Counted from the first letter of the stretch, positions 1 through 7,298 are shown. The stretch: DNA of 24,743 bases from an uncultured Clostridia bacterium (GCA_944393455.1 CALYAH010000047.1:1-24743), one strand, 5' to 3'. Notes: generated by a model from the letters alone, not told the origin. Made by a program: numbers and translations.

Positions 1-827
1 TTTATGTTTTTATATCCTGGATCAATTTGTTTTCCGTCTTCATAATAATAAGTTACAATTTCATCATTTTCTTCTTTTAAATAACCTGATGAAATAACAT
101 ATAATCTTCCATCAATACATCTAGATGTATAATATGGTTGTTCTAATCGATAGTCTTTTATTTTTTTGGGTTGTTCTCTATCAGAAATGTCATATACTGC
201 TACAACTGTTGAATTATCATTATTATTATAATAGTATGATGATGTGTATTTTGTTTCATCACTAATCACAATTAATTTGTCATTATATAAAAGTAAATCT
301 GATGGAATCATATTATTATATTCTGGTTCTATTTCAGATGCTATTTTTATTTGTGTTTCATCTTTTACATCTGTAATAATTACTTTATCTTCTGACAAAG
401 AATATATGTAATCTCCATCGGTTTTTGTTATATCTGCCTCATCTACATTTTCTACTTGTATAGTGGTTGTTGAATATTCTTTCGCAGATTGCGTGCTTGT
501 TGTAGAGTCTGCTTGTGGTTGTGAAAATTGTGGTTGTGAAAATACTGCCCCACTATCAAGATCATCTGTTATTCCTGAACTATTTGTTACCACATTGTAC
601 GTAGTAAAAACTCTTGGTCTTTCGTAAAAGAAACTAAATGGTAATGTCAATAATTTAGAAGGTATACTAATTTCAGGTACGTCTCTATTATATATTGCTT
701 CTAGTTCTGCTCTTGATGATATCTCGACTAATTCCGCTTCTTGATTATCTGTTACTATTACTTGATATCCTAATATTGATATTATTAGAATAAAAACAAG
801 TATAATTGCTATTATTAATTTTTTCAT
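1..827 (-). CDS. Beta-propeller domain surface protein (N-terminal part, runs off window)
   Basis: Read on the minus strand from an ATG at 825-827, this frame stays open to the window edge (about 275 residues), so the C-terminus is missing. Residues 1-22 form one hydrophobic signal or membrane segment (MKKLIIAIILVFILIISILG), so the rest should be extracellular. A Ser/Gln/Pro-rich linker follows. Around residue 123 comes VENVDEADITKTDGDYIY, which matches the hallmark of the bacterial beta-propeller family (PF09826 type). The following blades contain short strands such as KVIITDV and KLIVISDE. A GGGGG-type ribosome binding site lies about 9 bases before the ATG. The gene sits downstream of the pilin-like gene on the same strand, but a terminator lies between them, so it is probably transcribed separately. 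The family's biochemical role is not established; a surface or cell-envelope role is inferred. Confidence 0.85.
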   Translation of the reverse strand, partial: MKKLIIAIILVFILIISILGYQVIVTDNQEAELVEISSRAELEAIYNRDVPEISIPSKLLTLPFSFFYERPRVFTTYNVVTNSSGITDDLDSGAVFSQPQFSQPQADSTTSTQSAKEYSTTTIQVENVDEADITKTDGDYIYSLSEDKVIITDVKDETQIKIASEIEPEYNNMIPSDLLLYNDKLIVISDETKYTSSYYYNNNDNSTVVAVYDISDREQPKKIKDYRLEQPYYTSRCIDGRLYVISSGYLKEENDEIVTYYYEDGKQIDPGYKNI

Positions 828-983
828 TTTTTATCATCCCCCTTTTTATTTTACTAAAATGCTATTTATAAAGCAACCTCATTTTTAAAATTATCTATAT
901 TATTGTAATTGTATAAATAAAATGATATTTTTTTATTATTTCTTTTTGCATATCAACTTTTCTCCATTCAGAAAAATAGGCAC

Positions 984-1016
984 AAAAAAAGACAACAAAT
1001 TATGAAATCTGTTGTC
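984..1016 (-). terminator. Rho-independent terminator after the pilin-like gene
   Basis: GACAACA (991-997) pairs with TGTTGTC (1010-1016), with a bulged extension. On the minus strand the stem is followed by a run of seven T (984-990). It lies about 70 bases past the stop of the 1086-2300 gene. The rest of 828-1085 holds the leader of the beta-propeller gene and no other gene. Confidence 0.7.
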
Positions 1017-1085
1017 AAATTCTTTTGTATTATATTTTGCAATAAACTTTTATAACTAATAATATGGAGATTATTATAAAAAAAT

Positions 1086-2300
1086 TTATTGTTGTATTTG
1101 CCAAGTTCCATTTTCATCTTGAGTTCCTTGCGTTCCTGATGGTAAACAGACTAAAGGACGAACAGCATACCAGTCAGTATGGTAAAGAACACTAAGTACT
1201 TCTCCTGTACAGTCTATCGCATATTGTTCTCTAGCAGATTCTTCTTGATTATTGACAGAAGGTGCAACTAGCCAGTAACCAAAACAGCTATTATCATATT
1301 CACTTTTATGTGGATAATATAAAGTATCACCATATCCATTAACATCTGATTTTATTGAAATATATGAATCTGTTGGAGAATCAGATGTTCCAATATAATA
1401 TCCCTCATTTGTACTATTATTACAATATAACTTAGTATATCCTTTTTCATTCCAGCTTGACATATACATTTCTAGTGTTGGTCCACCTATTGCAGTAGCT
1501 CCTTTTGCTCCTATTGCAAATCCACTCCATATATTCGTATCTAATAATTTGGATGTTAAGCGCATATTGTAATTTGAAAGAGCATTACTGTAATTAAATC
1601 CAAACTTAAATAGATTTGATACATTTGTATCTATTTCACTTGCAGTAGAATTATTTAATGACCATCTAATAGGATATGTTTTTCCTATATTAATTATACC
1701 TATCTGGTTCAAAGCATTATCTAATATTGGATTTGTGGTAGGCACATAATCGGCTGCTATTATAAAAACATTTCCATTTTCATCTTTATAAAAAACTCGC
1801 CAATCATCTATGTCGGTTGTATCTCCATCTTGATCTCCATCAATCGATAAATCAACATTATAATTTATATAGTCCCCATAATTAATTGAAGTAATTTTTT
1901 CTGCCAATGTTGAACCTGGCTCAATTTTTTCTGATAAATCTCCAGAATAAATTTCTGATCCCATTATTTTATATCCACCATATTCATCTTTAGCTATTAA
2001 TTCTAAATCTACTATACTATCTGGCAATTCTTCTGGAACATTATTAAAATACTCGTCTAATATATCTTTTACTTGTTTTTTTGTTATATCTCCATTTGTA
2101 TTTGTCTGTGCTTCAACTATATCTATTTGTATCAGTTCTATTAATGAACTTTTTTCTGTTTGCACTTTTGCTTCTTGAGCTTGTTTTAATATTCCGTTAT
2201 TTCCTGTTAAAGTAGAAATGGATATTCCCGCTAAAATTAGCAATACAATTATTGTTATTACCAATGCAATAAGCGTGATTCCTCCTTGTTTTTTCTCCAC
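1086..2300 (-). CDS. Pilin-like N-terminal membrane-anchor protein with C-terminal lectin-like head
   Basis: The product has 404 residues and a GTG start at 2298-2300; RBS AGGAAGAGGTG lies just upstream. The N-terminus MEKKQGG|ITLIALVITIIVLLILAGI has the type IV prepilin pattern: a short basic leader, Gly at the expected cleavage site, then a long hydrophobic helix. Position +5 after the Gly is Ala rather than the canonical Glu, so pilus assembly is uncertain. Residues about 30-150 are helical and charged. Residues about 165-400 resemble a formylglycine-generating-enzyme/C-type-lectin-like or DUF6273-like domain, with WRVFYKDENGNVFIIAADYV, GYWLVAPS and YAVRPLVCLPSG. In known families such domains act as extracellular binding heads; the ligand here is unknown. 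A promoter inside the inverted-repeat cassette at 2321-2536 points directly into this gene, so it should be ON in this assembly. Family assignment of the N-terminus is firm; that of the head is moderate. Confidence 0.85.
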   Translation of the reverse strand: MEKKQGGITLIALVITIIVLLILAGISISTLTGNNGILKQAQEAKVQTEKSSLIELIQIDIVEAQTNTNGDITKKQVKDILDEYFNNVPEELPDSIVDLELIAKDEYGGYKIMGSEIYSGDLSEKIEPGSTLAEKITSINYGDYINYNVDLSIDGDQDGDTTDIDDWRVFYKDENGNVFIIAADYVPTTNPILDNALNQIGIINIGKTYPIRWSLNNSTASEIDTNVSNLFKFGFNYSNALSNYNMRLTSKLLDTNIWSGFAIGAKGATAIGGPTLEMYMSSWNEKGYTKLYCNNSTNEGYYIGTSDSPTDSYISIKSDVNGYGDTLYYPHKSEYDNSCFGYWLVAPSVNNQEESAREQYAIDCTGEVLSVLYHTDWYAVRPLVCLPSGTQGTQDENGTWQIQQ

Positions 2301-2320
2301 TTTTTATCACCTCTTCCTTT

Positions 2321-2347
2321 GTTTTTTCATGAAGTTTTGTACTCTAC
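2321..2347 (+). repeat. Left inverted repeat (IR-L) of putative invertible promoter, locus 1
   Basis: The reverse complement of this 27-bp stretch matches 2510-2536 at 25 of 27 positions. The 16-bp core is perfect: AAGTTTTGTACTCTAC here and GTAGAGTACAAAACTT at 2510-2525. It lies between the promoter at 2366-2394 and the RBS of the 1086-2300 gene, so it would be transcribed in the 5' leader. Confidence 0.85.
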
Positions 2348-2365
2348 CAAAATTATTATATTGAA

Positions 2366-2394
2366 ATTATAACAATAAAGTATAGAAATATCAA
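2366..2394 (-). promoter_or_regulatory. Sigma-A-type promoter inside cassette 1, directed at the pilin-like gene
   Basis: On the minus strand -35 TTGATA (2394-2389), 17-bp spacer, -10 TATAAT (2371-2366). The -10 is 66 bp from the GTG at 2300. The predicted transcript start near 2359 lies inside the cassette, so inverting the cassette would uncouple this promoter from the gene. Confidence 0.8.
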
Positions 2395-2477
2395 TAGTTG
2401 AAAATAATAAAATAGCAAAAGAATAACAGTTTAAAAATATAGTTATTATAATAACAAAAAATGTGTGAAGTAGCTGC

Positions 2478-2502
2478 AAAAAGCTAGATGAAAGCTTTTT
2501 TT
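2478..2502 (+). terminator. Internal terminator-like hairpin at the right end of cassette 1
   Basis: AAAAAGCT (2478-2485) pairs with AGCTTTTT (2493-2500) over a 7-base loop, and the T run continues to 2502. In the opposite orientation it would face the pilin-like gene and could block read-through. A comparable hairpin sits at the same relative place in cassette 2. Confidence 0.5.
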
Positions 2503-2509
2503 GTTTTTC

Positions 2510-2536
2510 GTAGAGTACAAAACTTTATGAAAAATC
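2510..2536 (+). repeat. Right inverted repeat (IR-R) of putative invertible promoter, locus 1
   Basis: Partner of 2321-2347 (25/27). The two repeats enclose 162 bp. Extended leftwards to 2506, the site has its own imperfect dyad, TTTCGTA at one end and TATGAAA at the other. This is the usual shape of a site-specific recombinase target. The same site type recurs at 19417-19443 and 19593-19619. Confidence 0.85.
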
Positions 2537-2556
2537 GGAATAGAATATTAATCAAT

Positions 2557-2588
2557 AAAAAACTACTAAAAAGTATTAGTAGTTTTTT
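2557..2588 (-). terminator. Bidirectional terminator between cassette 1 and the small membrane genes
   Basis: A perfect 13-bp stem, AAAAAACTACTAA (2557-2569) with TTAGTAGTTTTTT (2576-2588), ends in a T run on either strand. It ends the minus-strand pair 3335-2601 and insulates the promoter cassette from them. Confidence 0.8.
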
Positions 2589-2600
2589 ATAATCATCATA

Positions 2601-2990
2601 TTAAACATTATCTTTTATTTTTATTTCTCTATATTTTTTAGCTAACTTATTATGGTAAATGAATACAGGCAAACAAGTAACTACAGCTGAAATATTTGTT
2701 AATAAATCAATCATGTTACTATTTTGCATTCTTTCTTGAGAATTATATGATGTATTTGCATATTTTTCAGGTAATAATACATCTAACCCAATTCTAAATG
2801 CTGAAATTGTTCCAAATATAATTACGATAAAAGTTATTATTAATATTGAATATATGTATATACTTCTCATTACAGTCTCAAAATCTTTTTTATCTTTATT
2901 TTTCTTTGATATAGCATGTACTATAAGTACTATAATTGCTATAGGAACAATAAATATCAATAATCCTAATGATATCATTAAAATAGCCAT
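2601..2990 (-). CDS. Small three-helix membrane protein, DUF5671-like
   Basis: The product has 129 residues. Hydrophobic segments lie at about residues 3-27, 45-68 and 95-113, with a Lys/Asp-rich loop (KKNKDKKD) after the first. The pattern IYIYSILIITF…FRIGLDVLLPEKY…NMIDLLTNISAVV…YHNKLAKKYRE resembles the next upstream protein (YLYVISFITL…YFYPDDY…KYHWN), so the two are probably divergent paralogs. The layout is like that of the DUF5671 membrane family, but that match is tentative. RBS AGGAGGAAAGAT precedes the ATG. The 27-bp gap to the upstream gene suggests an operon, which ends at the terminator at 2557-2588. No function is assigned. Confidence 0.75.
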   Translation of the reverse strand: MAILMISLGLLIFIVPIAIIVLIVHAISKKNKDKKDFETVMRSIYIYSILIITFIVIIFGTISAFRIGLDVLLPEKYANTSYNSQERMQNSNMIDLLTNISAVVTCLPVFIYHNKLAKKYREIKIKDNV

Positions 2991-3017
2991 ATTATCTTTC
3001 CTCCTATTTTTTATAGA

Positions 3018-3335
3018 TTAGTTTGAATTATTGCTTAATCCTTCTTTTTTTACCAGATTCCAGTGATATTTATACAATACTGCCCCCATGACTACAACAA
3101 CTAATGATACTACTGAATCTTTAATTTTTTCTGTTTTATAATTTTCTTTTTCAATTTCATATGAGTAATTATCATTATAATCATCGTCATAATCATATTC
3201 TCTAAAAAACACATAATCATCTGGATAAAAATAAGATGCTATATTATTTACTGTTGATGTTATTCCAGTAACAATCATGGCTAAAGTTATAAAAGATATT
3301 ACATAAAGATAGATAATTCTTATATTATTGTTCAT
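3018..3335 (-). CDS. Small membrane protein, DUF5671-like
   Basis: The product has 105 residues. The ATG at 3333-3335 was chosen because AGGGGG lies about 10 bases upstream; the frame is open 20 codons further but without a suitable ribosome site. Two hydrophobic segments (about residues 4-30 and 72-92) flank an acidic, Tyr/Asp-rich loop (EYDYDDDYNDNYSYEIE). The motifs YLYVISFITLAMIVTGI and ASYFYPDD followed by a membrane helix and KYHWN fit DUF5671-type proteins. It is the first gene of a two-gene operon with the paralog at 2601-2990. The role is unknown; the acidic loop may face the outside or bind cations, which is speculation. Confidence 0.75.
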   Translation of the reverse strand: MNNNIRIIYLYVISFITLAMIVTGITSTVNNIASYFYPDDYVFFREYDYDDDYNDNYSYEIEKENYKTEKIKDSVVSLVVVVMGAVLYKYHWNLVKKEGLSNNSN

Positions 3336-3408
3336 TATAAATTTCCCCCTTTCTATTTTCAACAATATATTATCATAATGATATTTTTTATTCAATTAAA
3401 AATATTAT

Positions 3409-3449
3409 AAAAAAAGAACTAGATTACTTTTTAAGGAGAAATCTAGTTC
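3409..3449 (-). terminator. Terminator after the FAD/Rieske oxidoreductase
   Basis: GAACTAGATT (3416-3425) pairs with AATCTAGTTC (3440-3449). On the minus strand the stem is followed by a run of seven T (3409-3415). A second, shorter hairpin, TTGTAGC (3496-3502) with GCTACAA (3512-3518), lies between it and the stop codon at 3579. Confidence 0.75.
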
Positions 3450-3578
3450 AATAAACAAAAAATAAACATATAAATATATGATTTATCTAAAAGAATTGTA
3501 GCAAAAAAAAAGCTACAAAACAACAAAAATAAGCAAAAAAACCAAAAAGAAGCTATTAAAAAGATAAAAAAGTAAAAA

Positions 3579-5108
3579 TTAATTTTCTAGGTGAAATACT
3601 TCCAAATCCTTAAAAGCAGGGTCATATAAATTTTTACCATCAAAATTAAATCTAGAGCCATGACAAGGGCAATCCCAAGTTTTATCTACATCGTTCCAAG
3701 AAAGTAAACAGCCTAAATGTGTACAAGTTGGTTTTACGGCAAAAATCTTGCCATTAGGATCTTTATAAACACCAACTTTAGTATTATTTACTTCAATAAT
3801 ACTACCAGAATTATTTGCAATTTCATCAAAACTCATATTGGCAGGTCTTAATTTATTTAATAAAAGAGAGTTAGTAGACTGCACTAAAATATTCTTCATT
3901 TCATCAATATTTTTAACAGGTTTTAAACGAGAAGAGTCAAAAAGATAAGAAAATTTATTAGATTTACCACAAATCATATCAGTAATAATGTTAGCAGCTA
4001 CATTCGATAAAGTCATTCCCCACTTTTTAAAACCTGTTCCTACAAACATATGTGGCATTATAGAAGAATAATGACCAATATAGGGGATTTTATCTAAGGA
4101 AATACAATCTCTAGTATTCCAGCGAAATAAAACTTCACAATTAGGATAGTATTTTTTAGCTTCAGCCTCTAATAGGCCATAACTATCTTGATAAGAAGTT
4201 GGTTGACCAGTTTTATGCTCTCCTCCACCAATCAATAATAAATCTTTTCCATGATATTTAGCTGTTCTAAAAGAGAATACAGGATCGCTAGCAGAAATAT
4301 ACATTCCATTAAATAAAGTCTTTTTTGGATCAATAGCAATTAAATAAGAAGTAGATTGATACATTTTTGCAAAATAAAATCCTGGGAAATTGATAAATGG
4401 ATAATGGCTTGCTATAATAACATATTTTGATTTTACTTTAAAATTTTCTGTAGAAGTCAAATAAAAGTCTTCTATTTTTTCAACATCAGTAACAGTTGTA
4501 TCTGTAAAAATTTGACCATTTTTCGATAAAATACAGTTAGCCAAACCATTTATATATTTTAAAGGATGAAATTGTGCTTGATTTTTAAAACAAATAGCAC
4601 CTTCAATTTCAAAGGGTAAGCCAGTTTTAGTTACAAATTCGCAGTTATAACCTAAATTTTCAACTGCTTTGATTTCTTTTTTTATAGCTTTCAAATCGTC
4701 TTTTTTAGTTGTATAAACATAACTGTTTTGATAAGTGAAATCACATTTAATTTTTTCTACATCAATAATCTCTTTTATGTTTTTAATTGCTTCTTCATTT
4801 GCTTCTAAATAATCTCTAGCAAATTTTTTATTATAAGAATTTGTTAGATAGTCATAAAATAATCCATGAGCACTTGTTATTTTTGCAGTTGTATGACCAG
4901 TAGCTTTAGTTCCGATTTTGTCTTTTTCAAGGATAGTAACTTTATATCCTAAATTAGTTAAATAATATGCACAAGTAGTACCAAAAATTCCACCACCTAC
5001 AATAGCAACATCGGTTTCTAATAAATCTTTCTCTGTATGCAAATTTTGAAAAGAAATAGGCTTAAGTTGTTTATTATCATGATAATCAGATATCCATAAA
5101 GAATCCAT
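3579..5108 (-). CDS. FAD-dependent oxidoreductase with C-terminal Rieske [2Fe-2S] domain (YhfW type)
   Basis: The product has 509 residues. The ATG at 5106-5108 follows GAGGTGG; a longer frame adds ten residues without an RBS. Residues about 30-60 form the FAD-binding Rossmann motif (VAIVGGGIFGTTCAYYL … VTILEKDKIG) of the DadA/glycine-oxidase family. Residues about 420-509 form a Rieske domain: C462-T-H464 and C480-P-C482-H483 supply the two Cys and two His ligands, and C467 and C482 match the usual disulfide pair. This fusion and length match Bacillus subtilis YhfW, whose substrate is not known. It is probably a cytosolic redox enzyme passing electrons from a flavin-oxidised amine or amino acid to the cluster; the substrate is inferred only from the fold. 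It is a single-gene unit, divergent from the M18 peptidase. Confidence 0.93.
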   Translation of the reverse strand: MDSLWISDYHDNKQLKPISFQNLHTEKDLLETDVAIVGGGIFGTTCAYYLTNLGYKVTILEKDKIGTKATGHTTAKITSAHGLFYDYLTNSYNKKFARDYLEANEEAIKNIKEIIDVEKIKCDFTYQNSYVYTTKKDDLKAIKKEIKAVENLGYNCEFVTKTGLPFEIEGAICFKNQAQFHPLKYINGLANCILSKNGQIFTDTTVTDVEKIEDFYLTSTENFKVKSKYVIIASHYPFINFPGFYFAKMYQSTSYLIAIDPKKTLFNGMYISASDPVFSFRTAKYHGKDLLLIGGGEHKTGQPTSYQDSYGLLEAEAKKYYPNCEVLFRWNTRDCISLDKIPYIGHYSSIMPHMFVGTGFKKWGMTLSNVAANIITDMICGKSNKFSYLFDSSRLKPVKNIDEMKNILVQSTNSLLLNKLRPANMSFDEIANNSGSIIEVNNTKVGVYKDPNGKIFAVKPTCTHLGCLLSWNDVDKTWDCPCHGSRFNFDGKNLYDPAFKDLEVFHLEN

Positions 5109-5221
5109 AAAATCCACCTCTAAAAATAGCATAATCATAGTTCAGTATTTTCTAAAAATTGTCTCTTAAAATTGAACTAGAATTAGTATAACCAAGTTTT
5201 TAGAATAAATTATAAAAACTG

Positions 5222-5250
5222 TGGAAAAATAAAAAAAATAGTGATATACT
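5222..5250 (+). promoter_or_regulatory. Promoter of the M18 aminopeptidase gene
   Basis: An extended -10, TGATATACT (TATACT at 5245-5250), with a weak -35-like TGGAAA (5222-5227) at 17 bp. A 9-bp inverted repeat, GGAATAGTT/AACTATTCC (5265-5273, 5281-5289), lies just downstream in the leader and could be an operator or an RNA hairpin. Confidence 0.55.
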
Positions 5251-5312
5251 GATAAAAAAATAATGGAATAGTTAAATAAAAACTATTCCAAGTTAGCCAA
5301 GGGAGGAAGAAT

Positions 5313-6710
5313 ATGGGAGAAGAATTAAAACAAAAACTTTTTAATAAAAAAGAAGATGGATGGGAGAAAGTAGATGATAAACAAAAAGAAGAAATATTTG
5401 ACGTTTCACAAAAATATATGAATTTTTTAAATGTTGCAAAAACAGAAAGAGAGTTTGTTAAACAAGCAAAAAAGCTAGCAGATGAAAATGGTTATAAAGA
5501 CATTATGGAATATGAAACTTTAAAACCAGGAGACAAAATTTATTTTATAAATAGAGAAAAAAGTATGTATTTAGCAATAATAGGGGAGAGAGCAATCGAT
5601 GAAGGACTACATATTATTGGTTCACATGTAGATTCGCCAAGATTAGATTTAAAACCAAATCCCCTATATGAAGATACAGGTTTAGCTTATTTTAAAACTC
5701 ATTATTATGGAGGAATTAAAAAATATCAATGGACAACAATTCCACTTAGTATGCATGGTGTTATTGTAAAGACAAATGGAGAAAAAATTGAAATTAATAT
5801 TGGAGAAGATGAGAATGACCCAATCTTTACAATTACAGATTTATTACCTCATTTAGCACAAGAGCAAATGGAGAAAAAATTAAAAAATGGAATTGATGGA
5901 GAAGATTTAAATTTATTAATAGGAAGTATACCTTATAATGATAAAAAAGTTTCTGAAAAAGTAAAATTGAATATTTTAAATATTCTTAATCAAAAATATG
6001 GAATTACAGAAGTTGATTTGACTAGTTCAGAAATTGAATTAGTTCCAAGTTTTAGAGCTAGAAGTTTAGGATTCGATAGTAGTATGGTAGCAGCTTATGG
6101 CCAAGATGATAAGGTATGTGCTTATACTTCATTGGCAGCAATGATGGAGCTAGATAGTGTAAAAAATACAGCAGTTTGTATTTTATCTGATAAAGAGGAA
6201 ATAGGAAGTATGGGAAATACAGGGATGGAATCTCACATGTTTGATTTCTTTATTTCTGAAATATTAAATAAATTAGGAGTTAATAAACCTAATTTATTGG
6301 ATAAGGTATTTTGTTTCTCAAAAATGTTATCTTCTGATGTAGATGCAGGATTTGATCCAATTTATGCTTCTGTATCAGATAAACACAATGCTGGATTTTT
6401 GGGAAAAGGAATTAGTTTAAACAAATATACTGGTGCAAGAGGAAAATCAGGAGCTTCTGATGCTAATGCAGAATATGTTGCATGGGTAAGAAATGTATTG
6501 GAAAAAAATGATATTAAATACCAAATTGCAGAATTAGGAAAAGTAGACGTTGGTGGAGGCGGAACAATTGCCTACATTTTAGCTAACAAAGGGGCAGATG
6601 TAATCGATTGTGGTGTTCCAGTTCTTTCAATGCATGCACCTTATGAGGTAACTAGTAAATATGATATATATGCAGCTTATAAGACATATAAAGCATTTTG
6701 GCAAGAATAA
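5313..6710 (+). CDS. M18-family zinc aminopeptidase (aminopeptidase I / aspartyl aminopeptidase type)
   Basis: The product has 465 residues, a usual length for the family. The ATG at 5313 follows GGGAGGA. M18 enzymes are cytosolic di-zinc exopeptidases that remove N-terminal residues and usually form dodecamers. The active-site motifs are intact: GSHVDSPRLDLKP (H105, catalytic D107), SDKEEIGSMGNTGMESH around residues 288-304 (Glu ligands and base), and LSMHAPYEV with H441. The HYYGGIKKYQW segment is typical of the clostridial/Thermotoga branch. There is no signal peptide, so it works inside the cell on peptide turnover. It has its own promoter and terminator and is monocistronic. Family is certain; substrate preference is not. 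Confidence 0.96.
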   Translation: MGEELKQKLFNKKEDGWEKVDDKQKEEIFDVSQKYMNFLNVAKTEREFVKQAKKLADENGYKDIMEYETLKPGDKIYFINREKSMYLAIIGERAIDEGLHIIGSHVDSPRLDLKPNPLYEDTGLAYFKTHYYGGIKKYQWTTIPLSMHGVIVKTNGEKIEINIGEDENDPIFTITDLLPHLAQEQMEKKLKNGIDGEDLNLLIGSIPYNDKKVSEKVKLNILNILNQKYGITEVDLTSSEIELVPSFRARSLGFDSSMVAAYGQDDKVCAYTSLAAMMELDSVKNTAVCILSDKEEIGSMGNTGMESHMFDFFISEILNKLGVNKPNLLDKVFCFSKMLSSDVDAGFDPIYASVSDKHNAGFLGKGISLNKYTGARGKSGASDANAEYVAWVRNVLEKNDIKYQIAELGKVDVGGGGTIAYILANKGADVIDCGVPVLSMHAPYEVTSKYDIYAAYKTYKAFWQE

Positions 6711-6727
6711 TATAAAAAAGTAAATTA

Positions 6728-6758
6728 AAAACTGTAGTCATTTAGGCTACAGTTTTTT
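6728..6758 (+). terminator. Bidirectional terminator between aminopeptidase and XRE gene
   Basis: AAAACTGTAG (6728-6737) pairs with CTACAGTTTT (6747-6756), with T to 6758. On the minus strand the same stem is also followed by a T run, so it serves both convergent genes. Confidence 0.85.
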
Positions 6759-6775
6759 AAAAAATTTATTAGAAA

Positions 6776-7114
6776 TTATAAATTATTTAATAAATCTATA
6801 ATAGATGAAACGAAAGCTTTCTTTTCATCAGATAAATTCTCTATCTTTTCTGACAATACAATATTTTTTTGAATGTCAGGATTTATTAGAAATTCTTTAT
6901 ATAATCTATTGGGAGTAATCCCTAAAATATTCATATATTTAATTAGAGTTTGAGTTTTTATTCCATTATTACCATTTTCGATTCTGGAAATATATTTTAC
7001 AGAAATGCCCAATTTTTCAGCAAGTTGTTCTTGTGTAAAATTGGATTTTATACGATAATCTCTTAATATCTTACCAAAGATTTTATCAATGTTGGATTTA
7101 GAAACAGAGTCCAT
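6776..7114 (-). CDS. XRE-family helix-turn-helix regulator A (112 aa)
   Basis: Residues about 12-66 form a Cro/C1-type HTH: FGKILRDYRIKSNFTQEQLAEKLG, the recognition-helix segment SVKYISRIENG, and GITPNRLYKEF. The C-terminal 35 residues (SEKIENLSDEKKAFVSSIIDLLNNL) look like a dimerisation helix pair. RBS GGAGG lies 7 bases before the ATG. It is the same length as, and clearly paralogous to, the gene at 8023-8361 (shared FGK…EYR/DYR, FTQE/LTQE, LGITPN, LSEKIENLS). It probably represses its own promoter and possibly the divergent small gene at 7357; three AGTAT repeats lie just upstream (7141-7157). The effector is unknown. Confidence 0.9.
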   Translation of the reverse strand: MDSVSKSNIDKIFGKILRDYRIKSNFTQEQLAEKLGISVKYISRIENGNNGIKTQTLIKYMNILGITPNRLYKEFLINPDIQKNIVLSEKIENLSDEKKAFVSSIIDLLNNL

Positions 7115-7140
7115 TTTTATACCTCCATAATAAGAAGTTA

Positions 7141-7157
7141 AGTATCAGTATTAGTAT
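7141..7157. promoter_or_regulatory. Triple AGTAT repeat, candidate XRE operator
   Basis: AGTAT occurs three times with a 6-bp period (7141-7145, 7147-7151, 7153-7157), 26 bp upstream of the XRE-A ATG. It overlaps a minus-strand TATACT -10-like hexamer at 7153-7158. Its position fits autoregulation; binding is inferred. Confidence 0.4.
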
Positions 7158-7270
7158 AACAAGCGAGAAGAAAATGGTGAACACAGTAACACTGCGAATA
7201 AAAAAATGGAAAAAATTACTAAAAATAATAAAAAAACTTGAGCTAACAACTAAAATATGATACTATCTTC

Positions 7271-7298
7271 TTGAAAAAGTAACACTATTAGTTATACA
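7271..7298 (+). promoter_or_regulatory. Promoter of the 46-aa small ORF
   Basis: -35 TTGAAA (7271-7276), 16-bp spacer, -10 TATACA (7293-7298), ending about 58 bp before the small ORF's ATG. It is divergent from XRE-A. Confidence 0.5.

Larger units (their letters stand above)
2348..2509. other. Putative invertible promoter segment (phase-variation cassette 1, ON orientation)
   Basis: This 162-bp non-coding segment lies between inverted repeats upstream of the pilin-like gene. It contains a consensus promoter near its left end pointing left into the gene, an AT-rich middle, and a hairpin followed by seven T near its right end. The same three-part order is found at 19444-19592 upstream of the other pilin-like gene, where it has the opposite orientation relative to the gene. 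Inversion between the repeats is inferred from this architecture. No alternative orientation is present in the sequence itself. Confidence 0.7.

Noticed and set aside
1086..2300. Diversity-generating retroelement target (lectin-like C-terminus)
   Set aside because: No reverse transcriptase, template repeat or variable-repeat pair is visible in the window.
2321..2536. Cassettes as MITE-type mobile elements
   Set aside because: Terminal inverted repeats are present, but I see no target-site duplications. Both copies lie exactly before a pilin-like start, with a promoter at a conserved place. The switch model explains more, though a mobile origin is not excluded.
3336..3395. Extended N-terminus of the 105-aa membrane protein, and similar extensions upstream of 5108, 7801, 14724 and 20854
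   Set aside because: The upstream codons lack ribosome sites, while the internal ATG in each case has a well-spaced GGAGG-like site and begins the recognisable protein.
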